Shown here: positions 24,931 to 33,414 of the stretch, one piece after another
Layout of the letters: each line of letters opens with the position of its first letter
How positions within the stretch are numbered: position 1 is the first letter of the stretch
Source of the DNA: Dehalococcoidia bacterium
Lineage (GTDB): Bacteria; Chloroflexota; Dehalococcoidia; E44-bin15
Reading direction: 5' to 3'
Assembly (NCBI GenBank): GCA_041649635.1
Contig: JBAZMV010000004.1
Location: forward strand, 181,101 to 245,100
Length of the DNA: 64,000 nt
Made by a program: the position numbers and the translations under genes
The notes under the pieces: model-generated
What the model was told of the DNA's origin: nothing
The model's input: the letters and a program-made list of their open reading frames with translations, nothing else
Database searches by the model: none

Positions 24931-26009
24931 GGCTCGGTCTTTCTCCATAATCGCGCAAGAGGCAATCGGCTGAGGAAGTATTTAACTTGTTCGGGGAAGT
25001 CTTTCTTCATCCTCTTCATTATGGCGGGCAGGTCGCGCCAGTTGATTTTCAGCCACATTGTGCCGGACTTGATGGCTACAAAGAGCCCTTCCGGCATCAG
25101 TATCATTACCAGCATCAATATCAGGCCGTAGATTATGATGTCCAACTGAGGGAACTTGTTAAAGCCAAGCAAGACTTCATCGCTCAGGAATCGTGTTGTT
25201 CCGGCGCCGAAGATGGCGCCCCATATACTGGCCAACCCTCCGATGACCGCCATGACGACGAGCTTCACTGAGGCCAGGAAGTCGAACGACTGCGGGCTTA
25301 CATGCCTGAGGTGATGCGCGAAGAGACTGCCGGCAAGGGAGGCGTAGACTGCACTTAGCACAAAAATCTTGACTTTAAACTGGGTCACATTTATGCCCAG
25401 CGACTCGGCAGCGGCCTCGTTGCCGTGGATTGCCCGCAATGCTCTGCCGGTGCGTGACCTGACGATATTCTGGGAGAGAAAAAGAATGGCAAGACAGAAG
25501 AACCAGACGAGAAAATAACGCTTGAAGCTGGTGTCAAAAGAGAATCCGCCGATGGATAGATAGGGAATACCGGACATGCCGTCGGGGCCGCCGGTGAATT
25601 GAACCATCTGGTTGAAAAGGGTCCACATGATAAGGCCTATGCCCAGTGTGGCCATCGCCAGGTAGTTGCCGCGCAGCCTGAAGATGGGATAGCCTATTAT
25701 GTAGGCAAATGTGCCGGTAGCTATGGCGGCTATTACCATAGCAAGCCAGGGATTCAGGCCGTGGGTCTTGCTAAGAACGGCCGAGAAATAAGCGCCCAGG
25801 CCATAAAAAGCAGCCTGGCCCAGTGATACCTGTCCCGTGTAACCCATGAGCATGCACAGTCCCACCGTGATCATGGTGCTGATGCCGACGAATATCATTA
25901 TGCTGGTGTACTGGCCGAGGAACCATTTGAAGGGAACCAGCGCAAGAAATATTATCAGCGCAGCAACCGCGAGCCAGCTCCATTTTTTCTTTGCCCAGGC
26001 CAGTATCAT
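24927..26009 (-). CDS. livM: Branched-chain amino acid ABC transporter permease LivM
   Basis: A 360-residue inner-membrane permease with about ten hydrophobic segments. The family signature AIHGNEAAAESLGINVTQFKVKIF appears at ~195-218. The start overlaps the livH stop as ATGA. The last ~45 residues are basic and soluble (KRMKKDFPEQVKYF), somewhat longer than usual. Confidence 0.94.
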   Translation of the reverse strand: MILAWAKKKWSWLAVAALIIFLALVPFKWFLGQYTSIMIFVGISTMITVGLCMLMGYTGQVSLGQAAFYGLGAYFSAVLSKTHGLNPWLAMVIAAIATGTFAYIIGYPIFRLRGNYLAMATLGIGLIMWTLFNQMVQFTGGPDGMSGIPYLSIGGFSFDTSFKRYFLVWFFCLAILFLSQNIVRSRTGRALRAIHGNEAAAESLGINVTQFKVKIFVLSAVYASLAGSLFAHHLRHVSPQSFDFLASVKLVVMAVIGGLASIWGAIFGAGTTRFLSDEVLLGFNKFPQLDIIIYGLILMLVMILMPEGLFVAIKSGTMWLKINWRDLPAIMKRMKKDFPEQVKYFLSRLPLARLWRKTEP

Positions 26010-26893
26010 GCCGCCCTCTCCGCTGCCGCCAGTTTCCCCGACCGTATCAGCAGTATCAGTAGCAGTACTACCAGCGCGATAACGTCTTTATAGGCAGAGG
26101 TGAACGGGCCCCAGTTAAAGCCGACGGCCAGGCTCTCGATGATGCCCAGCATTATGCCGCCGATAACTGTGGCGATCGGGCTCATGAATCCGCCTACGGC
26201 TGCGGCGACGAAGCCTTTAAGCCCCAGCATGACGCCCATGCCATAGCTGGCCATCGCCATTGGGGCTATCACTACTCCGCCGATGCCGCCTATGGCTGCG
26301 GCGATTATGAAGGCGATAAGCGCCATGGCTTTAGTATTGATGCCGACCAGGCTGGCAGCCTCAGGATTAACGGCGCAGGCCCGCAGCGCTTTCCCAACCA
26401 TGGTGTGTGAAAGGAACAAATACAGCAGTATTGTTACCAGGAAGGTAATTCCGATTATCCAGAGTGCCTGTGGTTCTATGTAAGCGCCGAGGAATGAAAT
26501 CGATCCGCGGCCAGTAAAAGGAGTGGGGCTAACGGCATTCACGCCGAACTGGTTGCCTGCGATACCCCTTATGAAGATCGCTGCCCCGATCGTGATGATA
26601 ATAAGGCTTATTACAGATGCCCGCCGCGCCGTTCGTATCGCCAGGATATACATGAGGGCGCCGACGCCAGCCGCTATCAGTATCGCGATTATTAAGGCTA
26701 AGGGGACAGGTAGACCTGCTTCAACGGCCAGTACATATGATAGCATGCCGCCCAGCATGACAAACTCGCCCTGGGCGAAATTGATAATCTGTGTGACGGA
26801 ATAGATAATGGTAAAACCAAGCCCTATCAGGGCGTAGATACTGCCCTGTGTCAGGCCGGACATGAGATATTGAACAAACTGATCAGCAGACAT
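26006..26893 (-). CDS. livH: Branched-chain amino acid ABC transporter permease LivH
   Basis: A 295-residue permease. Landmarks are GLTQGSIYALIGLGFTIIYS (~14-33), INFAQGEFVMLGG (~37-49) and RACAVNPEAASLVGIN (~171-186), the LivH coupling-helix signature. Around eight membrane segments are visible. It lies downstream of a terminator-like hairpin that follows livJ, so it is expected to be transcribed less than the binding protein. Confidence 0.94.
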   Translation of the reverse strand: MSADQFVQYLMSGLTQGSIYALIGLGFTIIYSVTQIINFAQGEFVMLGGMLSYVLAVEAGLPVPLALIIAILIAAGVGALMYILAIRTARRASVISLIIITIGAAIFIRGIAGNQFGVNAVSPTPFTGRGSISFLGAYIEPQALWIIGITFLVTILLYLFLSHTMVGKALRACAVNPEAASLVGINTKAMALIAFIIAAAIGGIGGVVIAPMAMASYGMGVMLGLKGFVAAAVGGFMSPIATVIGGIMLGIIESLAVGFNWGPFTSAYKDVIALVVLLLILLIRSGKLAAAERAA

Positions 26894-26920
26894 TTAAAAA
26901 GTTCCCAAAGCCACGCGGCA

Positions 26921-26952
26921 ATAAAAAAGGGGGAAAGCTCAGCTTCCCCCCT
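26921..26952 (-). terminator. Partial terminator between livJ and livH
   Basis: On the minus strand GGGGGGAAGCT-GAGCTTTCCCCC is followed directly by TTTTTTATT. As livH-F lie downstream on the same strand, this probably acts as a leaky terminator that keeps binding-protein mRNA in excess. Confidence 0.75.
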
Positions 26953-26986
26953 CATAATATCAATAGTCTAGAGCACAGTCAATTTC

Positions 26987-28180
26987 TTACTGAGACACCG
27001 TCCATGTCCCATCGACTATCTCAATCAGTGCCAGTGAGCCCGGCTGCATGCCGAGGTGATCGGTCGCGGACATGGTGAAAATGCCGCTTATGCCGACGAA
27101 GTTCGATATCTGTTCAAGGTTGTCTCTGATGGCAGCTCTGGCATCGGCGAGGCTTAAGTCCTCATCCAAGTCCTCCAGAGCTTCAACTACCAGATACAGT
27201 GAATCGTAGGCGTGACCGCCGAAGGTGCTGATGCTTTCACCGGGATACTCAGCCAGGTACTCATCCCTGTACTCAGTGAGGACATCCTTCTGCGGGTCGC
27301 TTGCCGGAACCTCGTCTACAACGAGTAGCTTGCCGGCAGGGAAGATAACGCCGTTTGCGGCGTCTCCCGCTGCATCGATGAAGTCCTGGTTGGCGATTCC
27401 ATGGCTGCAGAAGAGCGGTATTGTGAACTGAAGTGTCTGCATGTCTTTTGCCACTACGGCTGAGGCCTTGTCCGTATCCCAGCATATAACCGCCTCTGCG
27501 TCCGTACCCTTTATATGGGTGAGCTGGGATATCATGCTGGTGTCGTCCGATCCGAACGTCTGGTTGTCCACAAGCGTAATGCCATAGGTGGCTGCTTCAG
27601 ATTCGAGGTATGTTTTGCCGCCCTGTCCGAATCCCGAGGTTGAAGTTATGATGGCGACCTTAGTGACGCCGATGCTCTGAAGATATACGTAAATTTCGGT
27701 GACTACCTGTTTGTCCGTTTGCGGGGTCTTGAATACCCAGTATCTTTCCGACACCGGCGATGTGATGCTGGCGCCTGCTGCGCAGGATACTAGAGGTATC
27801 TGAGCAGTGGTTACAATATCAATGATGGCCATGCTGTTTCCGGTGCCGGTCGGGCCGATGATGGCCAGCACTTCGTCCTCTTCGATAAGTTTAGTGGCCA
27901 GCGTGGCGCACTTGGTGGAATCGGTCTCGTCGTTGTAGATGATTACTTCAAGCGGATGCCCGTTTATACCGCCGGCATCGTTGATTTTATCAACGAGCAT
28001 CTCAACGGTATACTCCTCAGGGACTCCCAGGTTGGACTGGGCGCCCGTAGTGGAGAACAGCGCGCCGATCTTATAGGCTTCTTGATCCTCATCAGTCCCG
28101 CCGCCGCAGCCGATAGCACACGTTGCAACCAGTGCTAACGCCATGACGACGAATAAGGATAATTTCAGATAATTTCGCAT
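26987..28180 (-). CDS. livJ: Branched-chain amino acid ABC transporter substrate-binding lipoprotein
   Basis: A 397-residue periplasmic-binding-fold type I protein that captures the substrate outside the membrane. The N-terminus MRNYLKLSLFVVMALALVA leads to lipobox AIGC (~22-25), so it is lipid-anchored. Mature landmarks: YKIGALFSTTGAQSNLG, AIIGPTGTGNSMAIID and a C-terminal FGGHAYDSLYLVVEAL. The ligand may be a branched-chain or an aromatic amino acid; the adjoining ior-paaK genes favour the latter. A near-consensus promoter lies ~95 bases upstream. Confidence 0.93.
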   Translation of the reverse strand: MRNYLKLSLFVVMALALVATCAIGCGGGTDEDQEAYKIGALFSTTGAQSNLGVPEEYTVEMLVDKINDAGGINGHPLEVIIYNDETDSTKCATLATKLIEEDEVLAIIGPTGTGNSMAIIDIVTTAQIPLVSCAAGASITSPVSERYWVFKTPQTDKQVVTEIYVYLQSIGVTKVAIITSTSGFGQGGKTYLESEAATYGITLVDNQTFGSDDTSMISQLTHIKGTDAEAVICWDTDKASAVVAKDMQTLQFTIPLFCSHGIANQDFIDAAGDAANGVIFPAGKLLVVDEVPASDPQKDVLTEYRDEYLAEYPGESISTFGGHAYDSLYLVVEALEDLDEDLSLADARAAIRDNLEQISNFVGISGIFTMSATDHLGMQPGSLALIEIVDGTWTVSQ

Positions 28181-28271
28181 TTGACCTCGCTCCTTCTAAT
28201 AAAATTTGCAGGCTTTGGCCTGCTTTAGAGCGCATTGAGGTGTCGCCGATTTTCCGCGCCCACAGGTAGAG

Positions 28272-28300
28272 AGTATAGCACAGAAGAAAATACGATGCAA
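28272..28300 (-). promoter_or_regulatory. Promoter of the liv operon
   Basis: Minus strand TTGCAT (28300-28295), a 17-base spacer and an extended TGC-TATACT (28277-28272) precede livJ. The ~90-base leader contains a small hairpin GCAGGC-TTTG-GCCTGC (as read on the plus strand at 28208-28223). Confidence 0.6.
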
Positions 28301-28334
28301 CGGCGCGGGTTTACGATGAGTATAGCGGCCTTTT

Positions 28335-28844
28335 TTATTGTCGCTCAGCTTCCAGGTCGAGCAGTTTCCTTTTGAGGCGAAGCCCGGCGCTGAAGCCGGT
28401 CAGCCCGCCGTCTGCGCCGATGACACGGTGGCAGGGCACGACGATTGGAAACGGGTTGCACTTCAGCGCCTGTCCCACGGCGCGAGCGGCTTTCGGCTTG
28501 CCGATGCGTTGTGCTATCCATGCGTAAGTTCGTGTCTCGCCGTACGGGATGGCGCGTGTCGCTTCCCACACCGCTCGCTGGAACGGTGTCGTATCGTCGA
28601 GGTCGAGCTTATCATTGAATATGATTCGCGCGCCGCGCGCGTACAGTTCCAGGCGTTGCGGCAGGTCGCTGAAGCTCTTGGCCGATTCGATAGCATTTGG
28701 GAATTGCCGTGCCGCGCTTTCTATCGCTGCTCGTCGGGATGCGTGAATCGAGATGCAGAGCAATCCTTTTTCGGAACCGACGACCAGTATCTGTCCGAGG
28801 GAAGTATCGACGATAGTGTAGATAATAGCGTTGGTGTTCATCAC
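28335..28844 (-). CDS. ogt: Methylated-DNA-protein-cysteine methyltransferase
   Basis: A 169-residue suicide DNA-repair enzyme that removes O6-alkyl groups from guanine. The helix-turn-helix precedes the active-site PCHRVIG (cysteine at ~139), with GETRTYAWIA (arginine-finger region) at ~103 and GGLTGFSAGLRLKRKLLDLE at the end. N-terminal half residues (TSLGQILVVGSEKGLLCISIH) match the Ogt domain. Monocistronic. Confidence 0.95.
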   Translation of the reverse strand: MMNTNAIIYTIVDTSLGQILVVGSEKGLLCISIHASRRAAIESAARQFPNAIESAKSFSDLPQRLELYARGARIIFNDKLDLDDTTPFQRAVWEATRAIPYGETRTYAWIAQRIGKPKAARAVGQALKCNPFPIVVPCHRVIGADGGLTGFSAGLRLKRKLLDLEAERQ

Positions 28845-28993
28845 ATCAATTATAACGCTTTCGAATTCTTTGAGATGTGCGTCCAGGTCGTGTCCGGTTT
28901 ACTATTTTATGGCTGGTGATTCCTCTCTTTTCCATAACTACTCTATGTTAGTCTATAATTGCTGAGAATATCGGCTATATCGACAGTACATAA

Positions 28994-29170
28994 CCTGATG
29001 TCGCGCAGGCGGAGCATGGCTGGCGGTACCTGGATGACGCGTCGAACGACAGTATATGGCGGTCGAATATCAACGCCGTTCTCGATGGTGACCCCGATTT
29101 GTGCGATGAGGTATCGGCAACTTCATCTTCCGCGGGCAGCGGTGTAAGGAGTATCGCGCCGATTGACTGA
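28994..29170 (+). pseudogene. Possible decayed C-terminal coding remnant
   Basis: A 58-codon open frame begins immediately after a TAA and ends in TGA, with protein-like composition (AEHGWRYLDDASNDSIW, NINAVLDGDPDLCDE) and GC-rich third positions like nearby genes. No start codon or ribosome site fits. The frame before the TAA also reads plausibly (AENIGYIDST). It may be the end of a degraded gene; the family is not recognised. Confidence 0.25.
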
Positions 29171-29206
29171 ACGTCGTTCCTTAATTGTCGAATTTGTTAA
29201 TTTATA

Positions 29207-29234
29207 TGTAGGGGCACAGCATGCTGTGCCCCTA
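29207..29234. repeat. Perfect family B palindrome
   Basis: GTAGGGGCACAGCA followed by its reverse complement TGCTGTGCCCCTAC, a 28-base perfect palindrome downstream of the SDR cluster. Confidence 0.8.
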
Positions 29235-29266
29235 CGTTTGTATCGGGTGTTAATAATGGTAGACCG

Positions 29267-30220
29267 TTATTTTTTATTCTTCTTGTAGTAGGGCGATTGC
29301 CGCAGCACGTACCACATGGCGATGGGGCGCACCAGCGGCACGATAAACCTTATCGGCCCCATCATCTTGGGCAGTTCTTTCAGGAATACCGGGAAGGGAT
29401 GCTGCTGGTAGTTCAGCAGTTTCTGGCTTTCCGTTGTATCGAGCCAATCCGTGTAGGAGGCGTCTGAACCGAATGCTTCCTCCGGCAGGGTGCCTACGCC
29501 CATTGCCCCCATCATACCGCCGATGAAGTCGCCGTAGTATATCTGGCTTTCCTTTCCGCCGCCGATGAGGAGTGTCTTACCCCACACATCGTTCGAGGCC
29601 GCCGCGTTGGCCAGCGCCAGCCCGGCGTCTTCAGGGGCGAGGAACTCTATGCGCGTCTTGAAGGGAAAGGCGAACATCTTCGGTGTCACGCCGGCTATCG
29701 ATATTGGCGGCACTACGGCGAAGCGCATGACGCACCAGTCGAGTCCCGATTCGGCGCAGAGCTTCTCGCACTCGATCTTGTGCTGCGTGTAATTGTCCGT
29801 CGCTTCCACGGGATCGGTCGCTTTCCGGGGCGGCTCCAGGTGCTGGGTGTTGCCAAAAACCGTGAATGATGAGGAGAATATTATCTTCGCTTTCGGCGAG
29901 ACTTTCTTCATCGCCACTATGAGTCTCTGCGTCCCGCCCACGTTGATATCACGTGCCATTTCGGGCTTGGTGTCGGTCAGCGGGGGCAGGAGAAAAGCCA
30001 GGTGAATGACAACGTCGATGTCTTTAACGGCGGCGGCCAGGTCGTCGTCTTTCCTTATATCGCCCCAGAAGATTTCGACCTTGTCACGCAGCTTGCCGGC
30101 CTTTTTCTCGTTGTTTCCAGTCCTTACGTCGAAGCATCTTACCTGGTGGCCCTGTTCCAGCAGCCTCCTGGTAGCATTGCCGCCGAGATTGCCTAACGCG
30201 CCGGTGATAAGTACTTTCAT
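29267..30220 (-). CDS. NAD-dependent epimerase/dehydratase-like extended SDR (paralogue 4)
   Basis: A 317-residue extended SDR. TGALGNLG (~6-13) binds NAD; FSSSFTVFG (~112-120) carries the catalytic serine, and YTQHK (~144-148) the tyrosine-lysine pair. The body is very similar to paralogue 2 (31215), for example FTVFGNTQHLEPPRK and GLDWCVMRF. The C-terminal tail (VLRQSPYYKKNKK) is closer to paralogue 3 (30257). Last of four tandem copies; substrate unknown. Confidence 0.88.
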   Translation of the reverse strand: MKVLITGALGNLGGNATRRLLEQGHQVRCFDVRTGNNEKKAGKLRDKVEIFWGDIRKDDDLAAAVKDIDVVIHLAFLLPPLTDTKPEMARDINVGGTQRLIVAMKKVSPKAKIIFSSSFTVFGNTQHLEPPRKATDPVEATDNYTQHKIECEKLCAESGLDWCVMRFAVVPPISIAGVTPKMFAFPFKTRIEFLAPEDAGLALANAAASNDVWGKTLLIGGGKESQIYYGDFIGGMMGAMGVGTLPEEAFGSDASYTDWLDTTESQKLLNYQQHPFPVFLKELPKMMGPIRFIVPLVRPIAMWYVLRQSPYYKKNKK

Positions 30221-30256
30221 CTTCAGCTCCTTTATCGTTTTAGGCGATATAATAAA

Positions 30257-31210
30257 CTAAACAGTCTTTTTCTGCGATTTGTAATACGGAGATTTGCTCA
30301 GCACAAACTTCCTGATGAGCGGTCTGAGCATCTTAGACATTTGATACTTGTATCCCAGCGCCGAGGGCATTTCCGCGACGTACTGCTGAAAGGGAAAACG
30401 CTGGTATTTCAGCAGGCGCTGGCTTTCTTCGGTATCCATCCAGTCGGTGTAGAAAGGCTTGTTGGTGAAGGCCTCGTCGGGGGGCATCCCGATGCCGGCG
30501 CCGTCCATTAGCCCTGTGAGGTATTCCTTGTAAAGGAACTGTCCTTTCGGGCCGCCGCCGATAAGTAGTATCTTACCGAACGCTTCGTTGCAGTTCACGG
30601 CGTTGGCCACCGCCAGCCCGACATCTCTCGGGTGTACATACTCGATGCGGGTATTAAGCGGAACGTCGAACATCATCGGATCGACCTGTCCCATCAGCGG
30701 CACGGCTCCGAACCTCAGGATAGCCCACTGAAGGCCGGACTCCCGCACCATACGCTCACACTCCGCTTTGTGGTGTGTGTAGTTGTCGGTGGGGCATACC
30801 GGGTCGTCCCAGCGCCGCGGCGGTTTCATGTCATAGCACGGGCCGTAGACGCTGATCGATGATGAGAATATCAGCTTGGGCGGCGAGGAGAGAGCTTTTA
30901 TCGCGTTGAGCAGATTCTGGGTGCCGCCCACGTTTATCTCTTTGGCCCAGTCGGGGTTCTTCTCGCTCGTGGGGGGGATGATATATGCCAGATGAACCAC
31001 TACGTCGTGGTCCTTGACGGCGTTAGCGACATCGTCCGGACGGCGCAGGTCGCCCCAGACGATATTGACCTTGTCCTGAAAGCGCTTCGCCGCTTTGGCA
31101 TTGGCCTTGGTCTTGATATCGAAGCAGGTTACTTGATGTCCCTGTTCGATTAATGATTCCAGCGTGTTTGAGCCGACATTTCCGAATGCGCCCGTAAGCA
31201 GTACTTTCAT
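30257..31210 (-). CDS. NAD-dependent epimerase/dehydratase-like extended SDR (paralogue 3)
   Basis: A 317-residue extended SDR with TGAFGNVG (~6-13), FSSSISVYG (~112) and YTHHK (~144). It is the most divergent copy in the middle region (CYDMKPPRRWDDPVCPTDN) and ends VLSKSPYYKSQKK. The arrangement follows paralogue 2 by four bases, so it is in the same transcript. Nothing in the sequence shows whether the substrate is a nucleotide sugar, a steroid-like compound or another ketone or alcohol. Confidence 0.88.
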   Translation of the reverse strand: MKVLLTGAFGNVGSNTLESLIEQGHQVTCFDIKTKANAKAAKRFQDKVNIVWGDLRRPDDVANAVKDHDVVVHLAYIIPPTSEKNPDWAKEINVGGTQNLLNAIKALSSPPKLIFSSSISVYGPCYDMKPPRRWDDPVCPTDNYTHHKAECERMVRESGLQWAILRFGAVPLMGQVDPMMFDVPLNTRIEYVHPRDVGLAVANAVNCNEAFGKILLIGGGPKGQFLYKEYLTGLMDGAGIGMPPDEAFTNKPFYTDWMDTEESQRLLKYQRFPFQQYVAEMPSALGYKYQMSKMLRPLIRKFVLSKSPYYKSQKKTV

Positions 31211-31214
31211 TATC

Positions 31215-32183
31215 TCACCCCTTCTGTTGTTTTTCCAGGAAAGCCTTGTAGTACGGCGACTGGTCCAGTATAGCCTTCCTTATCGTCTCCCGCTGCGATA
31301 TTATATCACCCCTCTTGGCCCCAAGTGCGGCGATCCGGTATTTTATCCAGTCTTCCATGGTGTGCTGCTGATATTTGAGGAGTCGCTGGCTCTCGCCGGT
31401 ATCCAGCCAATCGGTGTAGGAGGCATCTTTACCGAAGGCTTCCTTAGGCAGAGCATCTAGGCCGATGATCTCCATCTGACCGCTTATGAAATCGCCGTAG
31501 CATATCTGGCATTCTTTCCCGCCGCCGATTAGCAATATTTTGCCCCATATGTCTTTGGAACTTACGGCATTGGCCATAGCTGTGCCGGCATCCCTGGGGT
31601 CGAGAAACTCTGTTCGAGTCTCGAAGGGGAAGGCGAACATCTTTGAGGTTATGCTGGCTGCAGATGTAGGCGGCACAAGGCTGAAGCGCATAACGCACCA
31701 GTCGAGTCCGGATCCGGCGCACAGTTTCTCGCATTCAATCTTATGAAGTGTGTAGTTATCGGTGGCCTCCACGGGATCGGACACCTTCCTTGGCGGTTCA
31801 AGGTGTTGCGTGTTACCGAAGACGGTGAATGAAGAGGAGAAAATTATCTTGGAATTCGGCGAGACTTTTTTCATGGCTTCGATGAGCCTTTGTGTCCCGC
31901 CCACGTTGATGTCCCATGCCAGTTCCGCCTGCTCGTCGGTCACCGGCGGCAGAACAAACGCGAGGTGGATGACAACATCTGTGTCTTTCACTGCATCGAC
32001 GAGTTCGCTACTATTCCTAATGTCTCCCCATAAAACTTCAACCTTATCAACTATTCTGCCGGCCTTTTTTTCATTGGCGACGGTATTAACATCGAAGCAT
32101 CGCAACTGATGGCCCTGCTCCAGCAGTGCACTGGTAGCGTTGGTTCCGAGATTGCCGAATGCGCCGGTTATCAGCACTTTCAT
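31215..32183 (-). CDS. NAD-dependent epimerase/dehydratase-like extended SDR (paralogue 2)
   Basis: A 322-residue extended SDR. The start is placed at the ATG at 32183, four bases after the stop of paralogue 1; a start nine codons upstream would overlap it. Motifs: TGAFGNLG, FSSSFTVFG, YTLHK. Most of the protein matches paralogue 4, but its last ~50 residues (RETIRKAILDQSPYYKAFL) match paralogue 1, so it looks like a mosaic formed by gene conversion. Confidence 0.88.
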   Translation of the reverse strand: MKVLITGAFGNLGTNATSALLEQGHQLRCFDVNTVANEKKAGRIVDKVEVLWGDIRNSSELVDAVKDTDVVIHLAFVLPPVTDEQAELAWDINVGGTQRLIEAMKKVSPNSKIIFSSSFTVFGNTQHLEPPRKVSDPVEATDNYTLHKIECEKLCAGSGLDWCVMRFSLVPPTSAASITSKMFAFPFETRTEFLDPRDAGTAMANAVSSKDIWGKILLIGGGKECQICYGDFISGQMEIIGLDALPKEAFGKDASYTDWLDTGESQRLLKYQQHTMEDWIKYRIAALGAKRGDIISQRETIRKAILDQSPYYKAFLEKQQKG

Positions 32184-32187
32184 AAAA

Positions 32188-33153
32188 CTATTTCTTTTCT
32201 TGGCTCTCAAGGAATGCCTTGTAGTACGGCGACTGGTCCAGCAGTTCCTGACGCAGCTTGGCCTGACTGGCCATAAGCTCGTCCGTTTTCGGGCCGAGCC
32301 AATCTAACCTGTCCTTGATGAAATCATCGAATGTGCGGTGCTGGTAATTAAGCAATGCCTGGCTCTCGTTGGTATCGATCCAGTCCGGGGTAGCCGGCAG
32401 GTTGCCGAAGGCCTCCTCCGGGAATTGGCCGATGCCCATCGCATCCAGGGAGCGTTGTATGTAATCGCGGTAACGGAACTGGTTTCTGGAGCCTCCGCCG
32501 ATGAGCAGGATTTTGCCCCAAACCTTCTCCGACTTGACTGCGTTGGCGACGGCCAGGCCGGCATCCTTGGTATGAATGAATTCCATTCGGGAATCAAGCG
32601 CGATATAAAACAGCATTGGGTTGGGCGTAAACTGTATGCTGGCCACGTTGGCGAAACGCATGATGCACCAGTCGAGGCCGGATTCCTGCACCAGTTTCTC
32701 GCACTCAACCTTGGTGCGGGTGTAGTTGTTCGTGGGATTCACCGGATCGGTTACCCTGACCGGGGGCTCCCTGTCCTGAGTATAACCGAATACCGTGGTG
32801 GATGAAGCCAGGATTATCTTGGGTTGCGGCGACAGCTTCTTCGCCTCGTTGACAACGTTCTGTGTTCCGCCTACGTTCACCTCACGCGCGAGATCCGGAT
32901 TGACCTCGCTGGCGATGGGGATTATAGCCGCCAGGTGCGCGACGACGTCTTGACCCTTTACCGCGGCCGCAACGTCGTCCGCGTTGCGTATATCGCCCCA
33001 GCACAAATCTGCCTTGCCCTCGAATTCCCTGGATTTTGCTTCACTCGCCTCAGTTTTAACATCGAAGCACCTCACTTTCTGGCCCTGTTCCAGAAGGCTT
33101 CTTACAACGTTGGTGCCTATGTTGCCGAATGCGCCGGTGACTAATACTTTCAT
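32188..33153 (-). CDS. NAD-dependent epimerase/dehydratase-like extended SDR (paralogue 1)
   Basis: A 321-residue extended SDR: TGAFGNIG (~6-13), ASSTTVFG (~113), YTRTK (~145-149). It starts directly at the base after the SemiSWEET stop (TAAATG), so it is translationally coupled to a putative sugar transporter. Its tail (KLRQELLDQSPYYKAFLES) is shared with paralogue 2. It is the first and probably ancestral copy of the tandem array. Confidence 0.88.
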   Translation of the reverse strand: MKVLVTGAFGNIGTNVVRSLLEQGQKVRCFDVKTEASEAKSREFEGKADLCWGDIRNADDVAAAVKGQDVVAHLAAIIPIASEVNPDLAREVNVGGTQNVVNEAKKLSPQPKIILASSTTVFGYTQDREPPVRVTDPVNPTNNYTRTKVECEKLVQESGLDWCIMRFANVASIQFTPNPMLFYIALDSRMEFIHTKDAGLAVANAVKSEKVWGKILLIGGGSRNQFRYRDYIQRSLDAMGIGQFPEEAFGNLPATPDWIDTNESQALLNYQHRTFDDFIKDRLDWLGPKTDELMASQAKLRQELLDQSPYYKAFLESQEKK

Positions 33154-33414
33154 TTAAGTTCTCCTGTCTCTCCCGTATCTTATTTTTGCATAGAGGAGGG
33201 TGCATGTAAGTACGGCCGCTATCGCGTTCCATACGATTATCGGAATGTCCTTAAGAAAAACGCCGTAGCAAAGCCAAAGCAGAATGCCGGCAAACAGCAT
33301 GGTATTAAATACAATGCTTATGTCGTGGGCGCTCCTGGTTCTAAATACACGAACGAGTTGTGGGACGAAGCTGAAAGTTGTCAACGCTCCCGCGATATAA
33401 CCTAACCAGACCAA
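33154..33414 (-). CDS. SemiSWEET-like PQ-loop sugar transporter
   Basis: An 86-residue protein with three hydrophobic helices (about 4-21, 36-54, 59-77) and the PQ motif in TFSFVPQLVRVFRTRSA (residues ~13-29), as in bacterial SemiSWEETs, which work as dimers to move sugars. Its stop abuts the start of SDR paralogue 1. Transport of a sugar or sugar-like substrate processed by the SDRs is a reasonable inference, not shown. Confidence 0.87.
   Translation of the reverse strand: MVWLGYIAGALTTFSFVPQLVRVFRTRSAHDISIVFNTMLFAGILLWLCYGVFLKDIPIIVWNAIAAVLTCTLLYAKIRYGRDRRT

Larger units (their letters stand above)
28845..29266. other. Intergenic region between ogt and the SDR cluster
   Basis: A 422-base region. 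It contains a possible decayed coding remnant (28994-29170, plus) and a perfect family B palindrome (29207-29234). No RNA gene was recognised. Confidence 0.6.
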
